Source: Agrostemma githago
Lineage: Eukaryota > Streptophyta > Magnoliopsida > Caryophyllales > Caryophyllaceae
NCBI GenBank assembly: GCA_958450325.1
Contig: OY288251.1
Location: 15,256,976 to 15,320,975 of the forward strand
Reading direction: 5' to 3'
DNA: 64,000 nucleotides
The translations under genes were made by a program, and so were the position numbers. A model generated the notes under the pieces. That model was not told the DNA's origin. It saw only the letters and a program-made list of their open reading frames with translations, and did no database searches. Each line of letters starts with the position of its first letter. Within the stretch, counting starts at the first letter, position 1. This document shows positions 46,387 to 57,479 of this stretch, one piece after another.

Positions 46387-49255
46387 TGTAATCCCCTATA
46401 AATTCTAACGCAATACAGTGGCGGAAACACTGTAGATTTGGGATTAAAACACACCGATGTTCTATATTTTACAAAAAGAACGGTCAGTCAATACAAATGC
46501 CACTTTTCACAAAAGGCTAAAAATAAAAATTCTCCAAATTGGTTTAACAATCCAAAAAAAATATAAACGAAGTAGAGTAGGATCCATGCTACTCGCTAGC
46601 TCACACCCAAAACCCAGCAGCAAATACCTGTCATGTTATAAACATAACAGCCACAATTCAGTGGGGAGTAACGACGACGTTCTCCCAGCCATATTACATG
46701 ACATTAAAGCATAATTACTATTATATCAAAATAGTTTAAAATGGAAAACGTTTAAAACAATATAGTAAAATAATTCAAAACGATTGCCAACCTGCAAGTC
46801 AATGTATCAACAAATAGTAATAACAGCGTTATGGATATGAATCAGTGCAACGGAATAGACTTTCACTAGGAGAATACTAAAAACTAGCTTCGAGAACTTA
46901 GTTCAAACAAATCAAACTTCGATCTCTAATCTAGGCAACTCAACCATAATAGGACGGCGACTTATCAATGCGAGGTCCTAGCTTAAGTAAATATGCACAC
47001 CCCTCCTGGAGCACCAAATGTGCCCAGTTCAACCCGACGGCGTCTTACATGCGAGGTACGAGCTTAAGGTCAAAATGAACATACACTCCTGGACAAGAAC
47101 ATGCCCAGTTCAACAACCAATGCATCCCGCTCGGATACACTAGCCTTATAGCTGATGGCAAAACGTATACTCTAGACTTTATTACTCTACCCGTACACTT
47201 CTCTTATTCCATAATTCCAAAACAAAGCCATTATCAAAATTCAATAAAAATATAGTTCGTTTTTCAAAAGAAGAAACTTTATAGATATAGAAATATAACT
47301 TTCCAAAAGTAGGTATTATAATAAATAGAAATCGATTAAAATAGGAGTTATATAAAATAGTTAATATTAGGCCTCGAGACGTAAACATTATATTATTATA
47401 TAAATGTATAATTCATGATTAAAAGTCAACTAAAGTCAAAATCATAATTATTTTTAAAAAGGTTGAAGTTTAAGTAATTAAAAATATTTAAATAACAAAT
47501 TGACAAATTTTCCAGAACTGCACTGTCTTAATATAAAATTCGTAATTAAATCATTAAAAATCAAAACAAAGTAAGATCAGTGGGGTTGAAAACTTTAGAA
47601 ACTTAGTTACAACTTTTATTTCAGGAGAAAATCTAAATTCCAAATAAAACATGGGTTTTTATTCGTATATTTAAAAACTGTCAGAATTAGACACTCGATT
47701 GTATTTCTTTAATAAAAGACATTTGAAAATTGATTTTAAATAAACTCCAATTGGAAACATTAACTAGACTCTTCATAGTTTTCGTAGGTAAATTACCAAT
47801 ATTAAATAAAAAGTTTAACATATGTTTAAATTTAGATCTTATCACAACTGACAGAATCGCGGATTAGTTTGACACTTGTTCATAAACAATTTATTGTGAC
47901 CAAACTACTTGGACTTATTTTACGAAATTAAATATGCATAAATTAGACTTAAAATAAATATTAGTCTATTTTCAAAGTGTTTGGAAATAAGGTCTTTAAA
48001 GTAGATTATTAATTCTCACAAAACACTAACAGATTCTGAAACATGCAGTAACTTTTAAAAAAACAATAAAACTTTCAATTTGATAATTCATACTTTTAAA
48101 ATCACGAAAATTATAAAATAAAATTATTAGGGGTATGTTTTAGTCTCGGCCTTATAATACTTTTTAATAATCAAAAGAATGATTTATTCGCAAATCTCGT
48201 AAAAACGATTAAAAACAACAAAACATGTGAAGATTTACGATTTTAAAGTTTTTGTTATTAAAAACGAGACATAAATATATTGTCTAACAAAAATCTAATT
48301 TCTATACATGCAACTACAACAATAACATCACATAATACCGAGTAACGTGTCAATGTTACCTTAATCAAAATCTGAATCAATTAAATAATCGTCTTCATCG
48401 GATCTAGAACGATAGCCTACGAAATAAATAAACATATGGTATTAAAACCACATTAAGTAAATAGAAAGGAGAAAACGAGATGAAGAACGAATAAGAGTAA
48501 TTAATTTACCCTCGAGATCGGAAAGAATTAGAGATGAATTAGGATCAGATTGATGATGAACAAAAAGGAGGAAAATTTAAAGAGAAAGAGAAAAGAAGAC
48601 TTGTGTTGGGAATAAAATAGACTAGAATGAAAGAGAATATAAAGAGAAATTAGGAAGCTAAAAGATAGGAATAATTGAGTTACAAGGATTCTTAACTCAA
48701 CTAAGAGACGAGATGGTTGAGTTGGAAAGAACAAACACAAACCGATGTAATAAGTTTTCGATTAAAACAAATACTTTAAAATAAGTAGGATAAAAATAAG
48801 ATGTAGTGTTGATAAAAGAAGGTTCGTAAAATAATATAAATGTTCACGGAGAAATCAGATTAAAACGCGTTAGAAAATAATTATTTATGAAATCGCGTAG
48901 TAAAATAATTAAATAGCCATTTTTCGAAAATAAAATATTTTTGAGTTAGAAATTAATTATAAATGTAACCGATCATTTTTAGAAAAATAAATAGTTCAAA
49001 CTCGATTTTAAAACTATTGTTCACTGAAAATATGATCCTTCAAAAATAATTAAATATTCTTGCGATGAAAAGAATTAAATGGGTTTTCGAATAAAAATAG
49101 AAATAATTAAAATCCTTTTACAAAAATAAGTAATTTTAGGCTCGATATTGAAAGAGACTTTGAAATGGGAAAAATGTGATTGACGAAATATTACAGAGTT
49201 ACGATATAATCGTAATGAAACATATAGCAAAGCTAGGAAATTTGTGGGTGTTACA
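46387..49255 (-). repeat. 5' LTR of G
   Basis: It is 2869 bp long, one base shorter than its partner because of an A-run difference (43075 region). It is bounded on the right by the AAATA duplication. Confidence 0.94.
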
Positions 49256-51251
49256 AAATAATTACTCAGAAAAATTAAATTAACATCAAGACAGCCTTAG
49301 TCGTGTCATTACGCTCGCATAGACACTAATTAGAGTCAATTCTGACACCGGGACTCCGAGTCGGCCCTGAAACACGAACCGAGTCATCACTGCGCCAAGC
49401 GAACCACGGGATGCACACCCAAGGCCCACTAAACACCACGGCACTAGGGCAAGAGAGGGATAGCTTAATCCCCAAGTCACGAATAATACGTACCACACTC
49501 GATTTTGGAAAGTATCAAAATCATATCTTCAAAATCCCGCGCCTCACCTTGCGCGTCTTATTCCTAACACGCCTAAACACACGCCTGAGTTTCGGTGCGC
49601 CCCCCCCCCCCCCCCCTCCACCACCTTCATTCGACACACAACTCACATTCTCTCTTCCCTCTTCACTCGTTAAGAGTTTCTCGCTAAGGGCTCGCACTCC
49701 AACGCTCAAAGGCAAACGATCCACTCGATCGTAGTTCCAATAAAGTGAAATCGACGCTACTCCTCACCTTCGAGCACTCCACTCGATCCCGAGGTGCCTG
49801 TATTCGACTAGCTATTCCTAGTCTAGTAACGGAATTCTGCCGGATTAGCCGCAGAACCAACAAGTCATAGCGGAGCTTTGCCGGATTAGCCGCAGGAAGG
49901 GCCGACGGTAACAGAATTCTTTCAAAATCATCGGGCAAGCTTGGAAATCCGTCTTTCAAACTTGACTCGTCACTAGGTTGTCATCTAAACAAAACTTTCA
50001 TTCTTGTACTTTTAATATGCACTACGATAATGTCAAACGTGGACACTAGGTCCACAACACATACTAAAACACGTAACGTCCCAACTTCAATCATAAACAC
50101 TAAAACACTCTAACTAAACCCGAGTAGTTCCGAGATCCGTTCTCAACTATCTATGCATTATGCCCCGTTTAGCGTATACTTCGAGGGTGCAACTCCTCAC
50201 TACGTGATTTACTTACATTCGCATTTACAGCTTTCGTGTGATTTATTGCTTTTATGACCTTATAATCGCATGCTAAATCATCTAACACGAAATTCAAAAT
50301 TAGTCAAGCTAAAACTGAACAAAGCGATGGTCGGGTTCTGTATTAGTCTCGGTGCTCACCTTACATGGTTCGACGTGTCCCGATTAATACTGAGCGACGC
50401 ATCTTAAGCAGAATACCGGGTAAGGTATACCACGAGAACGACTAATATTCGTATTACCACGTTAAAACTGATTTGCTAATACGTATAATACTATTACTCT
50501 CTACTCTCCTACGTGCATCTTTTCATGGTCTGTCTGTCATGTGAAATCGCATGCAAAGAATGTAAACACAACTACTTCGACAACAAAAGCTTATTTGTCC
50601 TTAAACAACCAACGTAGCAAGGGTATAGGGTTTAAAACAATGGATGTTACAGTACTTCCGCCGCAACAAAGGAACAAAGTTATCCGCCCACCAATTGATT
50701 AGTAGAGGCCGCTATTGTGCGGGCGGGATTGGGGGTCGATGTCTAGCGGGCGTTGGCTTCCCAATACGTACCCATACCCCTTACTCAGAATCAGCAGTTT
50801 TCGGATGTCCGAAACCATTGGCAATGAGAGTCATTCCAGGCATGGAGTGCTTAAGGGTACAAGTCTTTATCTTTAGGTCCCGTGCCACTCAGCTTTGAGC
50901 CGTCTAAGGATCAATGTTGACTTGAATGGTTTCCGAGTCCCCATAACTAACTCGGTGGCAACTCCACAAATCGGCAACGAATTTAGCTCACTAAAAAGGT
51001 TGCCTTTCCAAACATATCGGCCTTTAAACATTTACAACCACGACTCGTTCGATTCCAACGAAAACACGGGTTCCTGCACCCGTCTAGTACAAGTCTGAAT
51101 CGTCATCCGAATCGAGGTCCGACACATCGCCCCGAATGCGAGATCTGACCGGCCCCCGACCGGAAGGGGGGCCGCGTGGGTGGCCTCCGTGATGAAACTA
51201 GGTCGGTCCCGCGCGAGGCGTCAGGCGGTGCGGACGGACGTTCGCAGTTAC

Positions 51252-52008
51252 GACAATCGTCGTATAAGCCATTGTAGAACTGATTGCAAAGGAATCATTC
51301 TTCAAACCCGTGGTGAGGGCATTCTTTGACTAACTTCTTGAATCTTTCCCATGCCTCATGAATATTCTCATGAGGTAATTAACAAAACTTAGTAATTTGG
51401 CTTCGCAGCATATTTGTCTTCTGGGGCGGATAATAATGCTTGTAGAAATCCAATGCAAGAGAATTCCAATCATTGATTCCAGCTGTGACCTTGTCGAGAT
51501 CGGTGATCCAGTCTCTAGCCGCATCACGTAGAGAGAACATGAAAAGCATCTCCATGACTTGCTCCTGAGTGACTCCTGCAGGAAGCGGAATAGTAGAGCA
51601 ATAGTCAGTAAAAATTCTCATGCATTTAGCGGGGTCCTCCTTGGCTTCGCCTCGAAAATGATTCTTCTCGACCAAGGTGATAAAATCGGGACGGATCTCA
51701 AAGACGCCATTAGTAGCAGTTGCACGTTTAACCAACTGGAAGGGCGGTCTGTTCCAGCTCGAAGTGGCTAGCAAGCTTAGGCATCGTAACTAGAGGGGCG
51801 ATAATAGATGGAGAGGTGGTGAAGTATTAGAAGCGGGAGTGTCCTCTTCTAAGGACTGAGATTCCGCGATGAATTCCTGGTATAGATCTTCCAAAACTGA
51901 ATGATCTGTTGTTTCTGAGATCTCCTTGAAAACGTTTCGTCGCTTACAGAGGGTCTTCTCAGGTTCAGGATCAAACGGATATAATTCTGAATGGGAGCAC
52001 CTGGGCAT
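51252..52008 (-). pseudogene. N-terminal half of E gag
   Basis: The start MPRCSHSELYPFDPEPEKT resembles the N-terminus of Athila gag. The capsid part follows: FEIRPDFITLVEKNHFRGE, EDPAKCMRIFTDYC, FSLRDAARDWITDL and FYKHYYPPQKT. Stops at about 51789, 51379 and near 51290 interrupt it. The frame runs into the GTTAC duplication and continues at 18156. Confidence 0.9.
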
Positions 52009-52148
52009 AAGCGAGAAATTACAATAAAGGAGTGAGAAACTGTCTTAAGGAATTTGAGAATTCCCTGAGACGAGGAGAAATAATATAGAATCTAAAACAA
52101 ATAACAAGCACTAAAACAAAATTGTCTCCCCGATAACAGTGCGAAAAT
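52009..52148 (-). promoter_or_regulatory. Leader and decayed primer binding site of E
   Basis: Next to the 5' LTR the minus strand reads TTTTCGCACTGTTATCGGGG, which looks like a mutated TGGCGCC-type site of Athila elements. The rest leads to the gag ATG at 52008. Confidence 0.55.
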
Positions 52149-53368
52149 TTATAAGGCTAAAGTCGTATCACCTATATCAAAATAACCTTACAAACAACTA
52201 ACAGGTAGCTAGTAGTAAGTAAGGGTCGAATCCACAGAGAGACAGACGATTATCACTAATTATCTATAAGTCGACTCTAAACTATTCTAATTACGGTTTT
52301 GTTTGTGTTTGTTTTTCTAAACTACTGTAGTAATGTAAAGTAAGAGGTTATAACAATATTAAAAGAATCTAGGGTCTTCCAGTTCACTATTAAACTAAAT
52401 TGGGTCAACCTAATAAATCATACAATCAATCATAGTTATTTAGGGCAAAGACACGACTTTCCGAATCTTACGTCAACCTTAGGATAGATTCTGACGGGCT
52501 CTCGCAACTTACCAGATTATCCTACCCACTTACTTGTAAGTCTACCCTTACCAGGTTTTCAATCTTAGGTTTGGATTCCTAAACATTCAACTAGGTCAAC
52601 GTCTTAAACTCATCAAACAATGATACAAAACAAGTAGTAAGGCAATAACATATGAATGATCAATCAAACAATTAATTAAACCAACATCCCCAATTCAATT
52701 AACATAGATCCCCTTCAACCCTACATGAATTATTTAGCTACTCATATTAAAAGTTAAAGCAATAAAAGAATTAAACATAATAGAAATCAACATGAAAATA
52801 AAGGAAAAAAGAGAAATACCAATTACGTCGAACTGAAAGATTGAATAACTAAAAGTATCGCTACAAGCTTGAGTAATTCGATGCTAAACTAAAGTTCTGA
52901 CTCTGAAATTCTGATTCTGAAAGTGTAATTAAACCTAACCCCAAAAGGGGTATTTATACTTATTACAAGAGTCTAAATAGAAAATTAAGCAAACTCTAAT
53001 AAAATAATCCCATAGAGCATAAATTAAGGTATAATACGGATTCTTCAGCAGTTTAGGAAAGTCCAACTGTCGTGCAGCGAACTGCTTGGTAAAAATTCAT
53101 ACCGACCGGTTCGCCTTCATACCGACCGGTTCGATATCAAACCGACCGGTTCAGCTGTCATGCCCAGGTTCTTTACCTTTTTTGTCTTGTATTCTTCATT
53201 TGTAGCTCTTAACTCCTTATTTTGCTATGTTCCCTACCAAAACATAAACGAAATACCCTGCATAACAAACTATGGGTAAAAGCTATCAAAACTATTCCTA
53301 AGGTATGTGAAATCGCTAAAAACGGAGGATAAAATGAGACTAAATATGTATAAGAACTTAGTTCATCA
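52149..53368 (-). repeat. 5' LTR of E
   Basis: It is 1220 bp long. A TATAAATACCCC box reads on the minus strand at about 52948-52959. Three copies of a CATACCGACCGGTTCG-type motif lie at 53098-53155, in the U3 part that the other LTR lacks. The CAACA duplication follows at 53369-53373. Confidence 0.9.
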
Positions 53369-53373
53369 CAACA

Positions 53374-54896
53374 CGGCGGCGCATGATGCCCGTCTGTGGT
53401 TGTGGTACTTCCTAGGGTCGACCCACTTCTCGGATAAGGTCGAGAGGTTTAGTACTAGGACTTTTCCTTTCCTAGCTGACTTGGGTCAGTTAGTACGTTT
53501 TGACGACCGCAGCTTTCGAGGAGATGACCCGCTGCCTACAGGTCATGCTGAGGCCGCAGAGAGTGGCCTCTGGCTCGGCTATATCCATCGTGGGTCCAGG
53601 TCTCGTACTGGAGGTTAGTTACTGTCTTTGTACTTAGTTTCAAAGTTTCGCTTAGTTCGATTTGGCTTTACTGTCAGTATCTAGGGTTTTGCAGGCTTGG
53701 ATTTATTCCTACATCCCTCGCTTGGCACCCAATACGGTGCTCGCTCGTCCGGCTAGGTTTTCGGTGGGGATTCAGTGGAGGTTGGCTCAGGCTAAGAGCA
53801 CGACGAGTCACTACTCGTCGAAGAATGTGCTGGTTAACCAGCTGCGCCTCGAGGATGTAAGTTTCCTTCTTACGGTTTGTTTACTTTGGTAGCTCCTAAG
53901 GTTAGTATTTTTAAACGTTGGTTTGTATATGTAGTTCGTGTCCCGTCCTTGGGCCGACTACGAGGGTTCGCTCGACTACGTGAGGGCAGAGTTGAGGTCT
54001 AGAAGCTTTAGAAGGATGCTTTTTCCTGCGTTGTTTCGCCCGGTGTGGTACTTGAGTGAGAGGTTAGTGCGCCAATGCTTGTACGAGGAGTTCAGGGTGC
54101 CAGTTGACCCTCCTCGGACCGTGTTTAAGCCTCCGACTACTGCAGAGGCCCGTGAGGATAAGGATGGAGAGGGAGGCGATGGATTACTGGTGCCTGGTGC
54201 ATCCTATGTGTCTCACGTCTGCCAGCGGCTAGCTTGCCACCGTCTCGTGGTGAGTATTTGGTTTTTTGTTTATTTTATTCCATGGTTTAGTGTCTGTTTG
54301 TATTTTGAACAGTTTGCTTTCCCTTCAGCTGGCCGACCCGGCTGATGCTGTTCGGCCTCTAGATTTCCCATTGACACTGCTCAGGGTGGACACGGCTGGG
54401 GTGGCCTTTATAGAGCCTCTTCCCCTTGTTCCGCGGAGGAGATGGAGACGGGGATGGAGTGGGGCGACCGGATGTACCGGGTAAGGTTTGGAATTTTTTG
54501 CCTTGAACTCGGGTTTAAAAGTTAGGCTTTATTGTTTGACTTGTTCTGTTCCTTTCCAGGTATCGTCGGCTTCCCACCAGCGGTTGTGGCAAGCCACCAA
54601 GTGCTTTCGGGCCTACGCTTCGAGGATGGTTGCTGCCTCTTCTCGTGATACATCGGGACCTCGATCGGTAAGTAGTGATTTTTTAGGGATGGTCTTCCAG
54701 GCTGGTTGTGTCTTTTCCTAAGAGGTAATTGCATTTGCAGGATGTCCCGGACATGGTGGCGCAGCTGGAGACACGGGTGACCGAGCTCGAGGCAACTGGG
54801 GCCAAGCTGCTGCAATTTCTGCAACCCCAAGGAAACGAGATCGCTAGGCTTAAGGAGCAGTTGGCTCAATCTCAGGGCGAGACCAGCGCAAAGTGA
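53374..54896 (+). pseudogene. Antisense PMD gene of F, exons 3b to 8
   Basis: Exon 3 resumes after E (DARLWLWYFLGSTHF) and ends at 53613 before GTTAGT. Exon 4 is 53695-53856, exon 5 is 53935-54249 (MSRPWADYEG-like, RPVWYLSERLVRQCLYEE), exon 6 is 54329-54480, exon 7 is 54560-54667 and exon 8 is 54741-54896, ending at a TGA. All introns have GT...AG ends. Exon 8 encodes a heptad-like coiled coil (MVAQLETRVTELEA, then IARLKEQLAQSQ). Exon 3 shows frame damage after 53500. Exons 4 to 8 are free of stops, giving the full-length plan that C's copy has lost. Confidence 0.83.
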
Positions 54897-56092
54897 AGCT
54901 AGGTTTGGAGCTGGAATGGAGAGAGACGCCGAGGCTAAGGGTCACGCTACGGACGCTACCGAGGATGTTGGAGGAATTCCCGAGATAACTACCCTGGATA
55001 TGCTGATGGGTGTGGGTGGTACCGAGTCTCCCACCTTTGATCTAGGGGTTCTAGATTTGGATGATGACCTCAGTGGGCTTGTTCTAGCTGTAGCTGTAGC
55101 CTTTAGGGGTCCTCCCTAGATTGTAAACCCAATTTAAGTTTGGATTTTGTATATTTTGTATATTCTAGACTTTTAGTACTTTGATTGACTTATTAGTCTT
55201 GTGTTTTTTGAAATGTTGACTTAGATGACAAGTAATCACTTCAAGTTTGGTTTGTTTGTTGTTTTGTCGTAGTTTAGGACGTTTTAAATGCGTTAGGATT
55301 GCACGGGAGTACGAAAATACTTTTCAGAATTCTTAAAATGCGTTAGTTTGAGCCAGGAGTTGGATCAAGTAGTACGTTGATTGAAATGTTCGACTCAAAA
55401 CGTGCGAAAATATGTAAGAAGCGCTTCGTAGCTAAAGTGTTTTGACCGAGTGTGTGTTCAGTCCTGGGAGACAAGTGTAATTGTTTCGATGCTCGTGTTC
55501 AAAATGAAGTAAAAAGAAAAAAAGTGAGACCACTTTTTATGCCAAAATGTGAATGTTGTATTGGGCTACAGACGCAAATTGACGTGCCAATTGGGGTTAC
55601 AACACGCCTAGGTGGGGTAGCTTATCCCCCCCAAAAAATAAAAAATAAAAATGTTTAAGTCCGGTGGATCTGGTGGACGAAAATGTGTCATCCGCGTGGA
55701 CCTTTCTTTCTTCCATGGGGCTTGTAATGGGCGCTTCAGCTGTTGAAAAGGGGATGAGTGACTTCAGGAGGTCGTTCCCGACGTCCGGGGGTTGTCAAGT
55801 GATAGGTGATGGGCTAAAGCACGGCTGACAGCATGGGATTCATGCGCCAGGAGGGTGGTGGTCAAAGACATCGAAGCCCGGGCTTGGGCTGCTTGATTTT
55901 CGGATGCTTAGGTTCGGGTGGCCCAGTCTTGGGTCCCCTGGGTTCGGGAGGTCCAGTTCTCGGTTATGGAAATTTTCCGCAATTTCCTAATTGTTGTGCG
56001 ATTAAGGCTATATATGCGCGTTATGGGTGCTCGTTTTAGACATAATTACATATCCATAGTGTCTTTATACCTTCCTTGTATTATTTGGAGTT
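54897..56092. other. Downstream flank of the PMD gene and transition to element H
   Basis: A 67-codon frame at 54916-55119 (acidic, Asp/Leu-rich) may be a PMD readthrough tail. No gag-pol of F is found on the minus strand, so F appears truncated near 55.4-55.8 kb. At 55905-55960 GGGTTCGGGAGGTCCAGT-like units repeat. The rest may be the promoter side of the next ORF. Confidence 0.45.
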
Positions 56093-57016
56093 ATGTCGGA
56101 TTTTGGGAGTCTCTTAACCGGGTGGATGGGTCGTCTTAAGAAAGGTGATCTTGAGGTTTTGCCAAGTGACATTTTATTTATTCTTACCACGCTAAAACAG
56201 GTTAAAGTACAAGATGACCTTTTTTTGGCATGTTCTCACTTTTGGGATGCTAAGAACCACGTTTTTGCTTCCCGGGGGGTAATGTTTGTCCTCTCCATGA
56301 GGAGCTAGATGCTATAGGTGGGTGGCATTCAGTTCGTCCTTGTATACCCATTGGAGGTGATGTTCCTGTGGAACAATTTCGCCATTTTTTGGACATCCCC
56401 TTGTTGGAGGAGGCTAAAGCTTTCTTCGGGGAAGGTGGTATTGACTTTGTATTCTCACAGAAAGGCTCTCGTGATATTTCGCCTTTAGCCCGTAAACAAG
56501 CTCTTAGTATTACGGTGGCATGTTATTATCTTTTTGAGGATGCATCGGTGCATGAAGGCTAGGGTATTCCTTGGGTTTTGGATGTTGTGATGGGGATGGA
56601 GCATGGGCGATCGCCCTCTTGGCTTATTCTGGGTAAACTTATCATGGGTCTTGACACCCGTGCACGGATAAAACTTGCTCCCTTTCGGGGCTCTAGGATT
56701 ATTTTGCAGGAATGTCGGGGTACTATTTTTCTTTTTCAAAACCTACCTTAGTTCGAAAGTTTGACACTATGTTGTGATTTGTGCAGGTATGGCTACAAGA
56801 GAGGTTAGGTTTGATCGAGCCTCCTCGGCTTATCAAGGGTTACAGCTGTAAAGACTTTGCTAGTAGGAGCGTGGTACGGCCATGGAATGATTGGTATACC
56901 GAAGAGAAATGGTTTTCCCACTTGCGGGCTAGCGGAGGGGTGATCACCATTATGTGGACGATACCGTGGTGGCATATCTGTGGATATATCGGGCTCCTGC
57001 TCTCGTTACCGGCCCG
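56093..57016 (+). pseudogene. Element H: plant transposon ORF, DUF7745/PMD-like, broken
   Basis: The start at 56093 gives an N-terminal helical stretch, then LACSHFWDAKNHVF, resembling the FWDP/NHVFRF region of retrotransposon-associated DUF7745 proteins. A frame change near the G-run at 56275 moves the rest to another frame (CPLHEELDAIGGW, VEQFRHFLDIPLLEEA, SPLARKQALSITVACYYLF). A stop follows at 56560, then ARIKLAPFRGSRIILQ, an intron-like gap, and VWLQERLGLIEPPRL from 56787. A G-family LTR cuts it at 57017. Family assignment is by pattern only. Confidence 0.5.
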
Positions 57017-57479
57017 TTGTAATGCCCTAGAAATTCTAACGCAATACAGTGACGGAAACACTGTAGATTTGAGATTAAAACACACTGATGTTCTATATTT
57101 TAATAAAAGAACGGTCAGTCAATACAAATGCCACTTTTAACAAAAGGGTTAAAATAAATATTCTCCAAACAGGGTTACAAAAATTCATAAATAAACATGA
57201 ATGAATGAAGAAAGAGTAGGATCTACGCTACTCGCTAGCTCATACCCAAAACCCAGCAGCAAATACCTGTCATTTTATAAACATAACAGCCACATCAGTG
57301 GGGAGTAACTCGGACGTTCTCCCAGCCATATTATATCATATGGAAAAAATCATAGTATTATTATATCAAAATATTTAAAAACAGAAAACATTAAAACGAT
57401 ATAATAAAAATAAGTTTTCAGCGTTATAAAAATAAGTTTTCAGCGTTATAATAAAGTGGTTTAATAAGGATAAACAACC
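57017..57479 (-). repeat. Truncated LTR of a G-family element
   Basis: It starts exactly at the LTR edge (TGTAATGCCC) and follows G's LTR for about 400 bp with clear divergence and indels. It then degrades at a duplicated AATAAGTTTTCAGCGTTAT unit (about 57410-57450). The rest of the element is absent. Confidence 0.85.

Larger units (their letters stand above)
42024..49255 (-). mobile_element. Element G: young non-coding LTR retrotransposon with 2.87-kb LTRs
   Basis: LTRs are 42024-44893 and 46387-49255, with termini TGTAACACCC and GGGGATTACA in its own direction. AAATA at 42019-42023 and 49256-49260 is the target duplication. The interior is under 1.5 kb with no protein domain, so it fits the LARD class of non-autonomous elements. 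By eye the LTRs differ by four substitutions and a 1-base indel. Confidence 0.95.
18157..51246 (+). mobile_element. Element C: Tat/Ogre-like LTR retrotransposon with nested insertions
   Basis: C's own sequence is 18157-24019, 29225 to about 30119, about 36905-42023 and 49261-51246, some 13 kb in all. GTTAC at 18152-18156 and 51247-51251 is its target duplication. It has 5' LTR, a primer site of the tRNA-Arg-like TGGCGACTC type, a gag remnant, a protease, an antisense PMD gene on the minus strand, 3' UTR tandem arrays, a polypurine tract and a 3' LTR. RT, RNase H and integrase are missing, probably removed with the D junction. The 3' LTR is split by G. Confidence 0.9.
41898..51246 (+). repeat. 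3' LTR of C, split by G (41898-42023 and 49261-51246)
   Basis: The left piece starts TGTAGACACCCAG. The right piece resumes at AATTAC after the duplicated AAATA and ends GGACGTTCGCA at 51246. In place of the TATA-box segment of the 5' LTR (about 18610-18690) there is a run of 17 C at 49600-49616. TSD GTTAC follows at 51247-51251. Confidence 0.92.
9682..53368 (-). mobile_element. Element E: Athila-like Ty3-gypsy retrotransposon, minus, split by C
   Basis: E occupies 9682-18156 and 51252-53368. Flanking copies of CAACA (9677-9681 and 53369-53373) form its target duplication, and removing E rejoins F's PMD reading frame exactly. Read leftward on the minus strand it has 5' LTR (52149-53368), degenerate primer site, gag, protease, RT, RNase H, integrase, an ATHILA-type env-position ORF and a 3' LTR (9682 to about 10627). 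Multiple stops make it inactive. LTR termini are TGATGAAC and TTATCA read in the element's direction; the 5' LTR end has mutated to TTATAA. Confidence 0.93.
5897..55450 (-). mobile_element. Element F: Tat/Ogre-like LTR retrotransposon, minus, split by E
   Basis: F is present as 5897-9681 and 53374 to about 55450. From its 3' end it shows part of an LTR (5897-6616), a polypurine tract, a tandem-repeat-rich 3' UTR, and a spliced PMD gene running antisense to the retrotransposon (plus strand). The remaining gag-pol, which should lie right of 55.4 kb on the minus strand, is not found, so F is truncated there. Its LTR and PMD gene are clearly homologous to those of element C, so the two belong to one family. 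The right limit is approximate. Confidence 0.75.
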
